64,000 nt of DNA, from positions 47,215,609 to 47,279,608 of the forward strand of contig NC_044574.1 of NCBI RefSeq assembly GCF_901933205.1. Reading direction: 5' to 3'. The position numbers and the translations under genes are program-made. This stretch comes from Camarhynchus parvulus (lineage: Eukaryota > Chordata > Aves > Passeriformes > Thraupidae). Below are positions 28,451 to 42,371 of this stretch, one piece after another. The notes under the pieces are model-generated. The model saw only the letters and a program-made list of their open reading frames with translations. It had not been told where the DNA came from and made no database searches. Each line of letters opens with the position of its first letter. The stretch's first letter is position 1.

Positions 28451-30368
28451 TACTCATGTCAATATGTGGTCACCAGGTTACTAAGACAAACACAAACTAC
28501 ATGTCTGGGAAAGAAAAATCTGGGAGTATAATTAAATTTTGCTTCTAGCAAAAGAGCAATCCATAGGAGGCATCAGAGCTCAGCAACAGCCCAGTTGCTG
28601 TTCTTCCTGCTCTACACCAAGCAGGAAATTAAAGAGAGAAAGCACTCACAGTGACATGATCAAGCGAGGAGCAGTGATAAACAGCTTTTGAAATTATACA
28701 AGTCCATCTGTGTGCCTTTAGGACCTCAACATTAACTTCCACTACAGACCAGAGGTCTTGACAACCAAACATATTTCAACAGAGCTAACAGAGTGAGATA
28801 GTTCCTACGGGTTTCAGGGAACACTGCTCTCACCACAGAGGAAACCAGCACATGCACTATTTCCATGCTTCTGCCCCTGTAGTCCTGCTGCCAGACCAGA
28901 AGAGAGTGATGCAGAATTGGAGTTACAAGCAGCGCCTTGCTTAGAGAGTACCTTACTGCTAGTTCCCACTAGCCTTCATCTTCTGTAAATCCCTTGTCAG
29001 CACCACACAGCCTGTCAGCACCCTCTGTCAGGGCAGCATCCTCTGTCCAGGCTATGCCCTCTGCCTGCTCACCACTTCCCAGAAGCTGACAATATGCCAT
29101 GACTATAGGCATCATCTAGGAGACACCCCGTAAATAAGGGACTTACCCACCTTGTGCCACTGTTTACGTGCCCAGGTCATCTGTCCCTTAAGCCACTACA
29201 TCTGGACTTCTTAGAGAAGTACACATCTTAGATGTGCCTCAGACATGACACCCCACAGACATGTCCCTTTTTATTCCTTCTTGACAGGACTGGCATTTGC
29301 TCAGTTTTGAGGAGCCCTTTTAGCAGATTACACTTCAACATACCCTGCTGTCATCCACTGCTCAGACTGAGTGAGACTGAGATGAGACTGAGATGACCTC
29401 TAGAACACCAAAATGCACCCTAAGCTAACCTCTCCCAGACGCTGCAGAGAAAAGCTGCACAGAAAAAACATTCGATTATTTTTTCAATATTTTTTTCTCT
29501 TTGGATTGTGTCGGTTCTTAATTCTTCTTCATTATCTCTATAACCAAACCAGGCACCTTCCTACCAACTGCCTCACTCAGCACTGCCCTGCAGTGGACTC
29601 ACCACAGGGACTGTCTGCAGCTTGGGGCACAGGACATCAGAGTGTCCTCCACACAGAATAGTGAGAAGTCTCAAGGGTAAGCTTTATAAGGAGATGCTGG
29701 TGTCACTTAGACTGTTCAGCTTAAAAAAAAGGGAACATTTGCATTAAGAAAATAATGACTTTTCAAGCCTAGCATCAGCAAAGTGGAGAATGGGAGATCT
29801 AGTTCACTGAGTCAAAAGAACGGACTGCCTTGAACAGAGGGAATCATCTCTCACCCAAGCATGAAAATCTGTTTGAGTAGAAACACACATGCATAGGCAA
29901 CTTCAGTCATGTTGGTAAGGAAACTAAAATGAAGGTCCAGCTGTATATAGTGGTCTTTCTTTCCTATCCCTCAGAACTGAAGTTCTGAACACTTCTGTAC
30001 AATTTTTAGTGGTTTTATCTAATCACTTCAAGCAATAAACAATCCTCAGAACAACACTCTTTGGTCTGTGAACTACGAATTAAGATGGAAGAATACATCA
30101 TTTCTCCATGAAGACAAGTAAGTTCAATAAATTTTGCTATTCAGATTGTCTCCAAGTGCAGCCAGAATTCTTACAGTATTACAAAACTAGTTTGGTATTC
30201 CTAGAAATAGATACAGACATAATGTTCTTGCTCAGAGAGTGAAAAGACTAAACAATAAACCGAATAGTAAATGAATAAAAAATACTATTCGTACCATGGA
30301 AAAGAACTAAATATCAAATCTAAAGTAGATGGCAATGGCTGCATACATAAACAGGCCTTCCCAAAGAA

Positions 30369-30452
30369 CCAAAAAGAAAAAAAAAGAAAGATTAAAAAAC
30401 AAAAAACACAAACAAAAAAAAAAAAAAAAAAAACCCAAACAAACAAAAAAAA
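30369..30452 (+). repeat. A-rich tract with A20
   Basis: Almost purely A with scattered G and C, with an unbroken A20 at 30414-30433 and CAAA units at the end. It may be an expanded poly(A) tail of an old retroposed sequence, but nothing upstream is recognisable. Confidence 0.75.
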
Positions 30453-33400
30453 CCACTGAGGCCACACTTTGCTCTCAGATTCCAGAGTAACTCATGATTT
30501 CAGTTAAAATCTTTGGGATTATTAATGTGCCTGAAGCAATGTACATGTCCATATCAGGTCTGATTATTGTCAGGGTATTAGTTAAAAGCCTCTTTTCACT
30601 AACCTTCAGATAAAAGTAAAATGCTGTTTGGATATCAGAAATTGTGGTAGCAGAAGCAGCTACTTCTATGTATAGGTGATTTGAGCTGACAATGTCTACC
30701 TGTTCAATTAAAGAGAATCTGCAGGGATGGGTTATTTGAAATAAAAACATTCTCTAATAAAGTCCCCAGAAGGTGTCTATAGTCACAAGTTTGTTTTTAC
30801 AACTACGTTCACTTGATGACTCCAACTGATTATGTCCTGTCATATGGATCAAAATGGAGCAGAGAGCTGATTACAAAAATCAGAAAGCAGAGGCAAGGAA
30901 TGTATTGGAGACAAACTTCTGCTCCTGACAGTAACTTTATTCAAAATTATGAATACTATGTCATTTGCACGCTTTTGTTAATGTATTTACATCCATCATA
31001 CTTTACAGATGCAAGAACTCTCAAATATGAAGACTTCCATCCCACCCTAACAGTCCTGTACAGGAATATAGTCACAATACAGAACAACTACTTCATTTTC
31101 CCTGCTCTAATTCACTAAGCACACTATTTCCTCTAAGGTGCATTGCTTTAAACTCACTGTGACAGCTTTTTTCCAGAGTGTTTCAGTTCTTACACTACAC
31201 ATTGAAAACAGATTAATTTCTCCTTATTATCCTAAAGTGGACTTTAATTGCTTGAAATACATAAAAATACCACCTTGTAGCAGCAAACCAATTTTAAGAG
31301 ATAAAAAAATGAGGATTTCAGTCTTGCTCTATTTCTCTATTATTGTTGGTGGTTCAGTTTTCAAGGCTCACACTTCTTTTTAATTGGCCACTGCAATGCC
31401 TTATGTGCAGCCTCTTAATTGAATGTGATAAAAAAAATCCTTCTACCACACATTAGGACATGGCTCAGCATGGAATTCAAACGAAGGAATTACACAGAGC
31501 TGTCCTAAAGTGAAATCCACAATGGTCAGACTTAAATTCTAATCTCCCTTAAGATTAGTCTTCCTACATTAAAGAAAAGCAGTGCAGTTACATGCTTGTT
31601 GCATTGGAAAAACACTTCATCTTCACACAGAGAAACCTTTCCAGCCTTCTACAAACATGGCTGTCATCATTACAAAGACACCAACTCTAAGTAAGTATTG
31701 ACAATGGCTGTCTAAGCACCGGTTCATTTGAAACTGATGCCATACCACTGCATTTTTCAGTCTGTCTGATTCATCAGTATTCAGTGTGCCTACTCCTAGG
31801 AAGCACTTGGGAAATATACTCAGGATGATCCTCACTGAACAGAGATGGCTTCATAAACACACATAGATAGCTATAGCACACACCATGATCCATTTCTGTG
31901 ATAACACTGCATTTTTAAGTGCCAACTAAAGCCATTTCCTGAGCAGCTTATTATTAGCTGACACAAACAACCACCAAGCATCCACCAGGACAGAGAACAA
32001 ATAAAAGCTGAGTTCAAGCTCATCACTGCCATAAAGATCACCTTAACAATGACCCCAGTTTGGTCTACACTTGAGTCTCTGTGCACACAGCACATTTCCT
32101 GCTACAAGGACCAAATTAGTAGCCAGAAAGTATTTTTACTGAGAAGGCTATCCTGTCTGAAAGGTGAAGGGAATTAAATAAATAGTACATTAATCACCAC
32201 TATGCCAAGCTGAAGTGATAGCTCTCAACACGTGTCTCCCTTCAACTGGCAGTAACCTGCAGATCAGCAGTGGCACTGAAAACACTGAAGGAGCATTTGA
32301 TAAAAAGCATCAGAAGAGCTGACACTACAGAGACTCTTCAGCCAGCCCCAAACAGTATTTGCTACAGCAATGCCAGTGGGCATCATCTGGATATAAGCTT
32401 TGTGACTGAAGAAGAAAATATTAATACACAGGCTATGAAGTTTATCCTTTTAATCCCCTGTGGCCATACCCCTATGCTCAGGTATCAAGGCTTCCTCAAA
32501 GATCAAGGATAGGAGCTTACCCAGAGAAGGGCACAGGGTGGGGAGGAAGAGGAGAAGTGCCTTCAAGCAGCTGGTTCTCATACTCTTAAGAGATTATTGG
32601 AGGTTCCAGCTGAAGGAAATACCTCCTCAACTTAAGAGGCATACACTGACTTTCAGCACTGCAGTCCTCTGCGAGGACCCTACCATCATCCAGCTGAGGC
32701 ACTGATACATAAGAAGCCCCACATAATTTCCTAGCAACAAAACTAGTATTACCAGCACAAGCAAGACCTTTGTAGCCAGCTATGACCTCAACCATAAATA
32801 TCTTTTTAAAGTGTTCAATTACTGTCCTTCAAGTTACAGGATGCTGTTCTGCTTTCAGATACACAAATCTGTCACCGCTGCAATGGCAGCCACACCTCTG
32901 ATAAGATATTTTGGTCTCCAATTTTCAATATAATTTCCTGTTTTCAAAATTTCTTCTGTGTTCCTCAAACACAGACCTCATTCCTCCCCACCCAATTTTA
33001 TAAAGATCTTTTAAGTAGCAGTTTTCCAGCACCATCTTAAGCACAGTGCGCTGAGAAAGAGACTGTGCTTATCAAAGAAACCTAGTTCATAACCTAAATC
33101 TTTAACATATACTTATTGTATGATTTTTTTCTGTGCTTTTATATTCAGAGAAGGAATATTAAAAATACTCCAATGGGAGGAAAATAAATAGGGGGGATAT
33201 TCTTAAGACGGCATAAACTGCAAATGGTAGAATAGCAAAGGTCTTAAAACTACAGCGAAGTCTTACTTTCTACTGTCTTTCTTCTACTATATTTACAGCT
33301 TTTACTTTACAGCCCCTTACTCCTAAGAGTACTGAAAGTATTTAAAAGGGTAGAAAGTGCCAAGTTCATGAACTTCTTGTTTAAGAACAAAACAAACAAA

Positions 33401-36400
33401 AACACAAAGAAAGGGAGACAAGGAAAACACTCGGCTCTCACAAATCTTTGCTGATCAGAGGAAACACATCCCAGGTATCAAGAGACTGAAGCTGTACCTG
33501 GCATGAGCCTGTTATTTCAGCCAGCAGAAAGCAGTGGATCAACCATCTGGTTTTATGCAGGTTTTCCTTGCTGAGGTGAGCTGTGCTGTACACTGTGGCA
33601 CCATGACTTTGCAGGCAGCCCGCTGTGTGTCCGAGACAGGACAGAGTTTTACAAACTACCAAAACCATCATACTGCTAAATATATAAGGTATACAGTCCT
33701 GCATACTGCATTAAAAGAAGGACCAAGGTTCAAAGAGAAAGACAATTTGACACCCTTCTCCTCAACACTTCCTCAGCTGAGCTTGTAGAAGAGCCATAGA
33801 AGGGGAGGGGAAGATGCTTAGAGAGACTTATTAAGAAGTCCTTTATCATTTCATATAGTCTTCTTTACAGCCTTCCCAAGAACCTGTCAAGCTATGATCC
33901 ACTCTCCTCTGTAATCCCAACCAAAATACATCAGCAAAGGTAAATATCTATAAAAAAAATTTGCAAGTCATATTCCCAAAACCCCAATTTTAATTCCTAA
34001 GCACCTAAAAAAATACACAAATCATTCAAAGTCTTCTAGTATACTTACCCAATATATTAATTACAAGATCATATTCATGCATAACCAAACTAAAATAATT
34101 CTAATGGCTAACTAACCTAAACTGAACTAAAAGCACGTCATCTATGACCTTACAAAATAAAATCTATACTTTCTCATATTTGTCAACTGCCCGACAAATT
34201 TTAAGACAGTGCAGAGTAAAATATTATTGCTTAAAATTTGCATTGCTTCTTGCTTCAGCATGTCTAAGCAGAATTCACTGAAATAATTGTACTAATTTTC
34301 AAAGATTATAAATAGAAACTGATATCCCAGTTTTATCACCTCTGTTATTACACTCTTTCTTCATTCCATTTATTGTTTCTTTGCCTTACAAATGTCTGTC
34401 TTGCTATCTTTGGTAATTATAAAAACATATATTTTTGTCTAGCAAAAAAAATTTAGATAGCTGTGTAGTAACTTCCTAATTCTTCAAAGAATTTAAAAGG
34501 CATTACCATCATCATCTGTTTCAAAGCTTTCCCAGCACAAGAAGAAACAGTTACATGCAAACATGCATGCAAAACTCACAACTACATGTAAATGCCTCCT
34601 TCTATAAACACAGATCTGCACAGATAAACAAGAAAGAGTTTTAGTGCAACTCCAACCCTGCTAGAAAAAAGAACAAGGGAGGAGCAGACACAATAAGTTT
34701 TATAGTGTGCATCACTGACAAGACTGTCTTCTAACATATTTTGATAGCTGTTTTAAGGAGAGCACAATGATCAGGTTTTCCTCATCAGCACAACAGATGG
34801 AACAAGCGGTTTGCTTCACAAATGAGGAAATTGTAATCTGCCTGCTAAAAACTAGGTAATCTATGGAAATATTTCAATACTAGATTATTTTAGCTAAGGC
34901 ACGCCTATGCACTAGCAATTTCTTGCACTCTATGTTCACCTATTCACAGAGCAGAACTTCTTTTTAGCTAAGGAGACTATTTACATGAGGCTGCAGCACT
35001 TATTTACAAAATTAAGGAGATCAAACAACTTGTTGAGTCATGAATGACTACACACTTGAGTTGTGAGCCACCTGGAAGGAAACACTTGACAATGACGGCC
35101 TAGATACATTTCCTTCAGAGGCCAGTAGCGTGCATCAGATGATCTCCTGGAGTATCAACCTGACCAGCACTTCTAAAGTTGCTCAAATCTACAGGGGCAA
35201 AACAAGGCAGTATTTACATGAAAGGGATATAAAAAACTTGCACTTTCAAGGTGGACACTCTGTTCTGAAAATTTGTCCTGACATTTATTTTGATTAAGCT
35301 CTTACAAACAGCTGGTTCTGCTTAACTTAATCTCATTAAAAGTCCCAAGCAGACAAATTTAAGCAGGCCCTGTTCTGCTGTAAGTCTAACCTGTAAAAAC
35401 ATGAGAGTCCACAAGTTTCCAAACAACGAGCCTTCAGCATCGTGTTCACTGGTGTGTGTGTGTATCTTCTAGCTGCAGCATTAGCTGTATTGAGAGAGAA
35501 GTGTTTCTCTCAGCCTGTGTTATTCTATGCCTTCTTACTTCTTATTTGTAGTTTTAAGTAAGCAGACAGATTTCCTTTTTTGGGGCTGACTTAGGAAATC
35601 AACTGAAATGATGAAGGGGAAAGGTGCTCTGTGTCAACCATCCCTCCCTGAAGAGGCTGCAGTTAGCAACTGCAGTGACTCAGGGTCTGTGTGCATTAAA
35701 GTGTGATGGATGATTTCACCAGGTGGCTAACTTGAACACATTAGTTATATGATTTTATTTGGTAACCTAAAAGGCCCTATAAAAACAGCTTCTGTCAGTC
35801 ACGCTGTTTTCAGATTTAGCTTTTTTTTTCCTGTGCTAAGTATAGTCAAAACAGGCAGGTAAGCTGCAGCCAGTAAATTTAGAAGGGAGTGAGAAAGAAG
35901 ATGAGTGCTGGAATGCAGGTTTATCAGCGCTGTTCTGGCAGTACACTTCCAAGAACTCACTAACCTTTAAGGAAAGGGACAAGGGGTAAGTATAGCTAAA
36001 CACAACTCAGTTATACAAGCTTTAGAGACCCTTTAAGGAAAACAGATGCATATACTTCCCAATTTAACAAAGACAACAAGAAAAGCCAAAACCTAATTAC
36101 CACAGACACTATTAAAGCTAGACAAGCTATACACTATACAAGCATTATTCCAGAAATGGGCTTAACAGCCACTTCTCCCACTGTGACATTCACAGTACTT
36201 GAAGAGCTTTGACACCTCAGCAGTTCGAGATGGACCAGTGCCACAAATAAGCATAAGAACACATATAAGAATATATATATGTAATATATAATATTATCTT
36301 CATACATTGTAAGAACAGTTAGTGCAGATAAACAAGCCTTCCTTCTAACATGCCTTGTTTGACATAACTGCACAAGTCTGAATCTACTCAACGCAAGTCA

Positions 36401-37722
36401 TAGAAAAACCTTTTGTTAATAACACTTTTGCAGTCAAACCAACCTTTGCTACAGCACTGCTGAGATCAATAACATTACAAAGGAGAGAAATCTGGTGCAG
36501 TCCGCTGTCAATCAGCTCTCTTCTGAGCCACACTGTGTTTCATTCATCATGCTGCACACCCTACTTCCTTGCCCAGAGGGAAGGGAATTAAAAGGTCACC
36601 CCTTAGCCAATAAAATATATATTTAGCTATTTTGTGGGGAGGAAACTATCTTTAAGCAGTCATCCAAAGAAGACAGACTACCCAGAAGGTCGCATGCTGC
36701 TGCACATCAATAAGCATCTTGATCTAGGAACTGAAATGAAAAATATCAAACCACTGAAGGTATGAAAGGGGGACTCAAAGATCTGTCAGAAAAATTACAA
36801 AATTAGAGCTGAGCACTGCATTCAGCAAATAGATGATACAGAGATGGCAGAAGTAAGTAGTGCTGGGAGCTAGGTTAAGACAGCACAGTCTGAAATTTTC
36901 AGTAACAGGAAAAAAATCACTTTGGATACTTTTTATATATATCTACATTATCTCTTAGGTCTCGCTACTGGTAAACACATAAGTCAGCTCCTCTTTTCTT
37001 TCTTTACCTCTTCAGTCTTTCTTTCCAGGACTGCTTCACTGTAAGCATAATAAAAAAAAAAAACAAACTAAAAGAGTAATACCCTGCTGATACCTATTTC
37101 GTGATTCTTTTAATCCTGAAAATTGCTTTCTCCTCCATTCTTTCAGCCTCACTAATTGAAATGCTCCAGGGAACAGTCCTTGTGGAAATAAGAAAGAGCA
37201 CCTAAATCGTACTTGCATTGCATGTCAAAACAAACATTAGATGCTTAAGACAACAAAAATAGCATTGGGACTCTAAGAAAATACACTGATTTTCACTATC
37301 CACGCTGCTATCAAAATACATACAGCAGATTCATCATCCCACTGAAGAACTGTAGCTGTAGAACACAGTTTTTGCACCAGATCTACCGTAACCAAGAAAA
37401 AGACCAATTGGAATTCTATATTCCCTCAAAAAAAAAAACACCCTTGGCTTATGGCATTTCATTCTGACTGAACAGGTTTATACACATGCAACTACACTGA
37501 AACAAACCTGATGGCAGCAAATTGCATTGTGAAATTGGAGGTACTTGAAATGCCAAACCATAAAGCTCTCTAGGACTGGAACAGAGAATCAAGATGGCAT
37601 GATCACAAAAACAGCACAAAATAGCTAGCTAAGAAAGAATGACCAGAGCATCTGTGGAAAGTTTGAAGCTACAGAAATGGAAAGAGTCTATGAAGGCCCT
37701 GAAGTCACAAGAGGAAGAAAAA

Positions 37723-37749
37723 TGTATGTTTCCTGATGGGAAACATACA
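37723..37749. repeat. Perfect inverted repeat, 11 bp arms, 5 nt loop
   Basis: TGTATGTTTCC at 37723-37733 and GGAAACATACA at 37739-37749 are exact reverse complements around TGATG. The arms do not extend further. Confidence 0.85.
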
Positions 37750-40700
37750 AGAGAAAGAACAAAGAAACATTATCTGTGGCACTGAAGAAAAACAAAATCA
37801 AATTTCCAGTCAACTTTGGCAAGTATCCAACACTGAAGTTCAGCTAATGTTCTGGGGAAGAAAAAAACCCCAAAACAAATCTCAAAACCTACAGACCCCA
37901 TAACTTTATATGCAAGTTATAGTGAACATTCATACATAGTGTGTTGTATAGCTATACAGTTAAAGACATCTCTCATGTAACTTACACCTTTGTCAATGCA
38001 GAACTAAAGAAATGTGTGCCTTTAAAGAATAAATTCACTATAAAGCTCTTCCTAAAAATAGAAGATGGAAAAAAAAAAAGTAATTGCTTCCTAAAATTGG
38101 TCCCTGGTCAAAAGGGATGTACATAATCACCTGCCAGCCTTCCTGCTGAGAAAGCTTGAACTTCTTGTACTACCAGATTTGATTCCTACTCCTGTCAACA
38201 TGATGTGACTCCAGGAGCAGGTTCTGAGGACCACTTACACAATGAGACATCATAGCACAGAACTGCAAGTGTCAGAACTTGACACTTACAATATATAAAG
38301 GATCAGATCATTAAAACATATAAGCATATGTCCATTTTTGTTGAAGTCTACAGGTACATTCACATGTGAATGACATTGGGCTGAGGAAAATCTGAAAATC
38401 TGCAAAAAAAAAATTCTTTAAATTCTGTTGAATGAGGAGTATCCCCGTGCTTTCTGTATGTGTTACTCTTCCCACAACTGTGTAATTCTTGGCACTTAGT
38501 AAGAAGTACCCAGCATGGTGCTGGACTGTTCCTCATAAGAGCTGATTATGCTCCCAAAGCCACTTAGAGGAAGATTTAGAAGTATGAAATAAGTACCTAC
38601 ACACCTACATTTTATCCTCATCTTTTAAAGTACAAAAACATCAACTTAAAATAAAAAAATACACCTGGCAAATGAAAATTAATTTATTATGCTTAAAATT
38701 ATTTCAGCCACTCAATTTGCCTCCCAGTCCTATGTGCAAAAGGCCAACTACCAGCAGTGACTGCAGCACCAGCTAAAAGCACAAGATTTACACTGGCACT
38801 CTTATTAGAGCTGAGGTAATTTAAGAGGAATGTCAGCACAAATTTACTTTTCAAACTTTATTACTCTGCTTTAAGAAGAGAAAGAATGCCTGCTATTGTA
38901 ATTTTTAAAATATTTACAAAATCTTTGGTATCTGGTTTTAGTCTAACATCACCCCATATCTCGTTTCTTTCATAAGAAAATAGAACTAAAGAACAAGAAA
39001 AATCACATTTAGTGAAAATAAAGTTTTCAAAGAGAAATGTGATCACTCTTCACACTAGATGAAACCCAAGGCTACCACTGAATTCAAAGGAGCCACATGT
39101 AGACTGCTCTGCAAGCTGTGAGCTTGTGAATTTGGCTTCCAATAGGTAACTGAGCCATTCAAACCCACTTTGAATGTGTAGGTTCCAACCACAGAGAAGC
39201 AAAAGGGGATGAAAATCTCAAGCTAATCACATCTATGCCAGTTGCATAACTTTAATCCTGAACCAGAGGCCACATTCTCACCCTCCTGTCTGCAGATTGA
39301 ACTTCCTTCTCTTCTTTTGGCAGAGAACAATGTAACCTACTTTTAAATAATCTTTATTCCTCTTTGAAGAGAAGGATGAGTGAAACTGTCCTGGCAGCCA
39401 TTCAGTAGTGACCTTCTCTCACAGCACAGAGACATTTCAAAAATCACCTCTGTACCATGAAGGCCTTCCAAAGTCATCTCCAACAGACATGTATTTTATC
39501 ATTACAGAAACACAGGAAAGAAATTAAGAAGTTGAGCAAAAGTTGAGCAAAAGCAAAAGGGAACCATGTGAGAAAGGAGCAATGTACTCTTTGGCTTTGC
39601 AAATAGCAGGCAACGGAAAAACCACTCATGTACCATGATACTTTTCCTATTAAACCAAATACCTTTTTGAACGTAACTGTTTGTAACAGCAACATTAAGG
39701 ATTAAAACAAAAGCCCATCCTGTGCAGTCAAAAAGGAGTTCTAACAGAGGGAACCAAATGAAGAAGCAACAATTTATTTGCTCTATCCCCTCCTGCCCTG
39801 CCTAATGCCTGCAGTTAGGAAGGCACTGTCCTCAGGTGGTGGTGCCACTCAGCCCCTGCTCTCTCAGACAAGGCTCCCAAGATGATTCCATTTTGAGGTA
39901 GACACCTGTCTGCTGGCAACAAGCATGAGAGCATCAACTGCAAAATGAGGCTACCACATGGCAACATCTTTCAGTCACTACAAAACTTGCTTCCAAATTG
40001 AAACAGCTACCAAGAGGTGAAAAGCTCCATATCACATTTCTAATCCCTCCTCTCTGCAACTTTTTTTTTTACTTTGTAATGATTCATGTAAGCTTTCCTG
40101 GTCTTATAAAACTTGCTCCTTTGTATATGTTCCCCAAATTGCTTTGACTCCCATGTAGCAAGGATTTTTACAATGCATGTGAGAAATATTATGTTGCTTA
40201 TTATCTATTTGAAAACACATACTTAAGAAAAAGGTCAGATAAAAATTGGTATAATGTGGAGCTCTAGTGGTAGTGAAGAAGTAAAGCAGCATGTAACACC
40301 AACCACGAAAAAGTAGATATTGACCTTTAGTAGGAAAACAGTAAGTGAAAATATGATACCAGATGGATTTAAACAAGGAAGAAGAAAGAGGGAAAGAGCT
40401 TAGAATCAAATTAAACATAATTTCGGGCTCACATCACTGCAAACAACATGATGAGTAACTCTTTTCTGTGCACAAACTTGCATCTTGTAATTCGCTGCAG
40501 TTAAGCATCAAAAAAAATGATCAGTTTGCTTATGTTAGCCTTAAAGGAAAAAAATATATTTATACTGCAGCAGGAAACCAGTGTTCCTTACCAAAACTAA
40601 CTGGGAGTAATTCTATGCACTCTTTTAAAACAGTCCTGGTCACACATATTGCCCTTCCCATGATAGCTGTGGCAACTCCAACACCAGCAAGTAAGTACTC

Positions 40701-41752
40701 TGTTCTCAGCTGTATCATCACAAAAATAGAGTACCAACCACTGTAGGCAGCTTTAACACTGAGATTCAGCAGTCCCTTCAGACTGATGAGTTTGGCAGGA
40801 ATTGAATCCTAAACTAGGAAAGCTCCTTCCTTATATACCAGTACTATCACACATCCTGCTGGCAAGCATTATCAGCTTAAGTCCTGTTGACAGTCGACAG
40901 TCCACCTGTAAAGGAGATGGGTTTTCAAACAGAGTGAGAGGACATGCAAAGCATCCTCTGCCTCTAGTGTGCCTCATCACAGAGGATGCTTGAACTCCTA
41001 CATTCCCTTGTGAAACACTGGCATTATTTTCTTAACTTCAAAGATTCAAGATGAACTTGGGTGTATGTTAGAAGAAGTTTATAAAGCTAAAACAATATTG
41101 ACAGGTATCAGACTATCAAAAAGGAGCACAGACCACAGAAACATTGCAGCGTGAATGTACAAACAACTATGCAGCATTAGAAGGGCCCATTTCCAAATTC
41201 AAGTGGTATCCCTGCACAAACACACACAGTTCTGAACCTTCAGTAGGAAAAACCTGCAATTCCTTCCTAGGGAAACTGCTTTCCACCAAGACTACAGAAA
41301 AACAAGACTGTAAAAGGCTCACGTATATATTACTGCTAACTTGCAACAGACCCTCCACCTATTTCAATCCATGTCATAAATAGTTCAATATTTTTGCTAG
41401 GGGCTTTTGCTCCACTTCCCAAGTTGAGTACACAGTGCCTTGATTCAGTACTATTTAAGACAGAATATATTTCAGCTGTTAGAGTGGATCATTAACGTCT
41501 TCATAAGTGTTCTTGTTTGGCAACATCCAGCCTAATGAGTGGTTTTCATTAGCATTAATTCCAATCTAGGGCCACAGCGACAACCAGTCATTTTCTGGTT
41601 TCGCTGCATTTACATCTTTTGCACCCAAGGAACAGCTGTTGATTGAAGAGGCATCCCCTGGACCTGATTTAGGTGTGTTTCAAAAACATGGGATACCAAA
41701 CAGCCCAGAGTTACAAGCCTCCGAGAGGAGATTCCCAAGCTGCGTCTGTTAC

Positions 41753-41822
41753 CTGGTGGGCAGTTGCACTCTGGAGCCGCTTCTCTCGCTACTCGCATTT
41801 TTGCCAAGTGCTCGTAGGATTT
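41753..41822 (-). CDS. COL25A1: COL25A1 exon 2 (furin site and CNCP motif)
   Basis: This 70 bp exon continues exon 1 in phase 0 and encodes residues 132-154 plus the first base of a Gly codon. It begins KSYEHLAKMRVAREA and ends ECNCPP(G). The mammalian COL25A1 counterpart has the same layout just before the first collagenous domain. The RVAR motif (141-144) fits the RxxR furin consensus and sits where CLAC-P is cleaved to release the soluble ectodomain. The two cysteines (150 and 152) are retained. On the minus strand the exon is preceded by a pyrimidine-rich stretch ending CCCCCAG and followed by GTAACA, so both splice sites are good. The phase-1 end in a split Gly is usual for collagen exons. 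The rest of the gene lies beyond this window on the minus strand. Confidence 0.93.
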
Positions 41823-42371
41823 CTGGGGGCGAGAGAAGCAACATGAGGGCGGGCACTTGGCGAGGAGCTCGCCCGCCACAGGCAGCGCTCCCGGCCGCGG
41901 CCGCACTCTGGAATTTGCCGCTATGCCAGGGGCTGCGCAACCAGCGGCGGCTCCTTGGCTTGGACCCGGCCTAAGGTGTCTCAGTGACCTCAGCACCCCA
42001 CACCGACACCGCCAAGCCCGACACCTGGGGGCTCTCGCACCGCCGCCCGAGTGACCCCGCTCTTTCCGCCGTCTCCACACGCGCGGTGCAGAGGCGCAGG
42101 GACGGCCGCAAGTCACCCATGAGAAAAGCGCCTCAGCAGAGCTCCCCCCGATCCCCATCCCGCCGCTCCAGGAGCCCGGGGCGCCCCCGGCCCCCTCCTC
42201 CCCCGGCCCCGCCGCCCCCTGGGGTTCCGGGCTCACTTTCCCGCTTCCACCTCCCACCGGAGCAGCTCGCCCCAGGCACCTTCCTCATGGCCTCGGCCGC
42301 CCCCCACCCCGAGCATCCCCCATGCCCCCCACACGTACAGCGCACGCAGAGGCCACCCCCGTCCCGCACAC
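41823..42371 (-). other. COL25A1: COL25A1 intron 1 (549 bp)
   Basis: The intron is delimited by GT at 42371-42370 and AG at 41824-41823. It is very GC- and CpG-rich over most of its length and lies inside the promoter CpG island. Open frames on both strands here are stop-poor because of the base composition and do not look coding. On the sense strand it carries five G-tracts between 42219 and 42184. A 549 bp first intron contrasts with intron 2, which is at least 41.7 kb. Confidence 0.85.
42184..42219 (-). other. G-quadruplex-prone tract in COL25A1 intron 1
   Basis: Five C-runs of 4-5 on the plus strand (42184-42188, 42191-42195, 42200-42204, 42207-42210, 42215-42219) give five sense-strand G-tracts within 36 nt. 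The tract begins about 150 nt downstream of the exon 1 donor. It fits the G3+N1-7 quadruplex rule with short loops. Confidence 0.55.

Larger units (their letters stand above)
28451..41752 (-). other. COL25A1 intron 2, proximal part
   Basis: About 13 kb of non-coding sequence running up to the exon 2 donor. Gly-X-Y coding was looked for on the minus strand and not seen. Small features: an A-rich tract at 30369-30452, a (TG)n stretch near 35449-35461, an inverted repeat at 37723-37749, and an 11 bp tandem pair at 39531-39552. Confidence 0.6.

Noticed and set aside
41600..41665. Possible extra COL25A1 exon (minus strand, after an AAATCAG acceptor, reading GPGD)
   Set aside because: Reading on, the frame loses any Gly-X-Y pattern after the first residues, the acceptor tract is poor, and the expected next exon is Lys/Arg-rich collagenous sequence.
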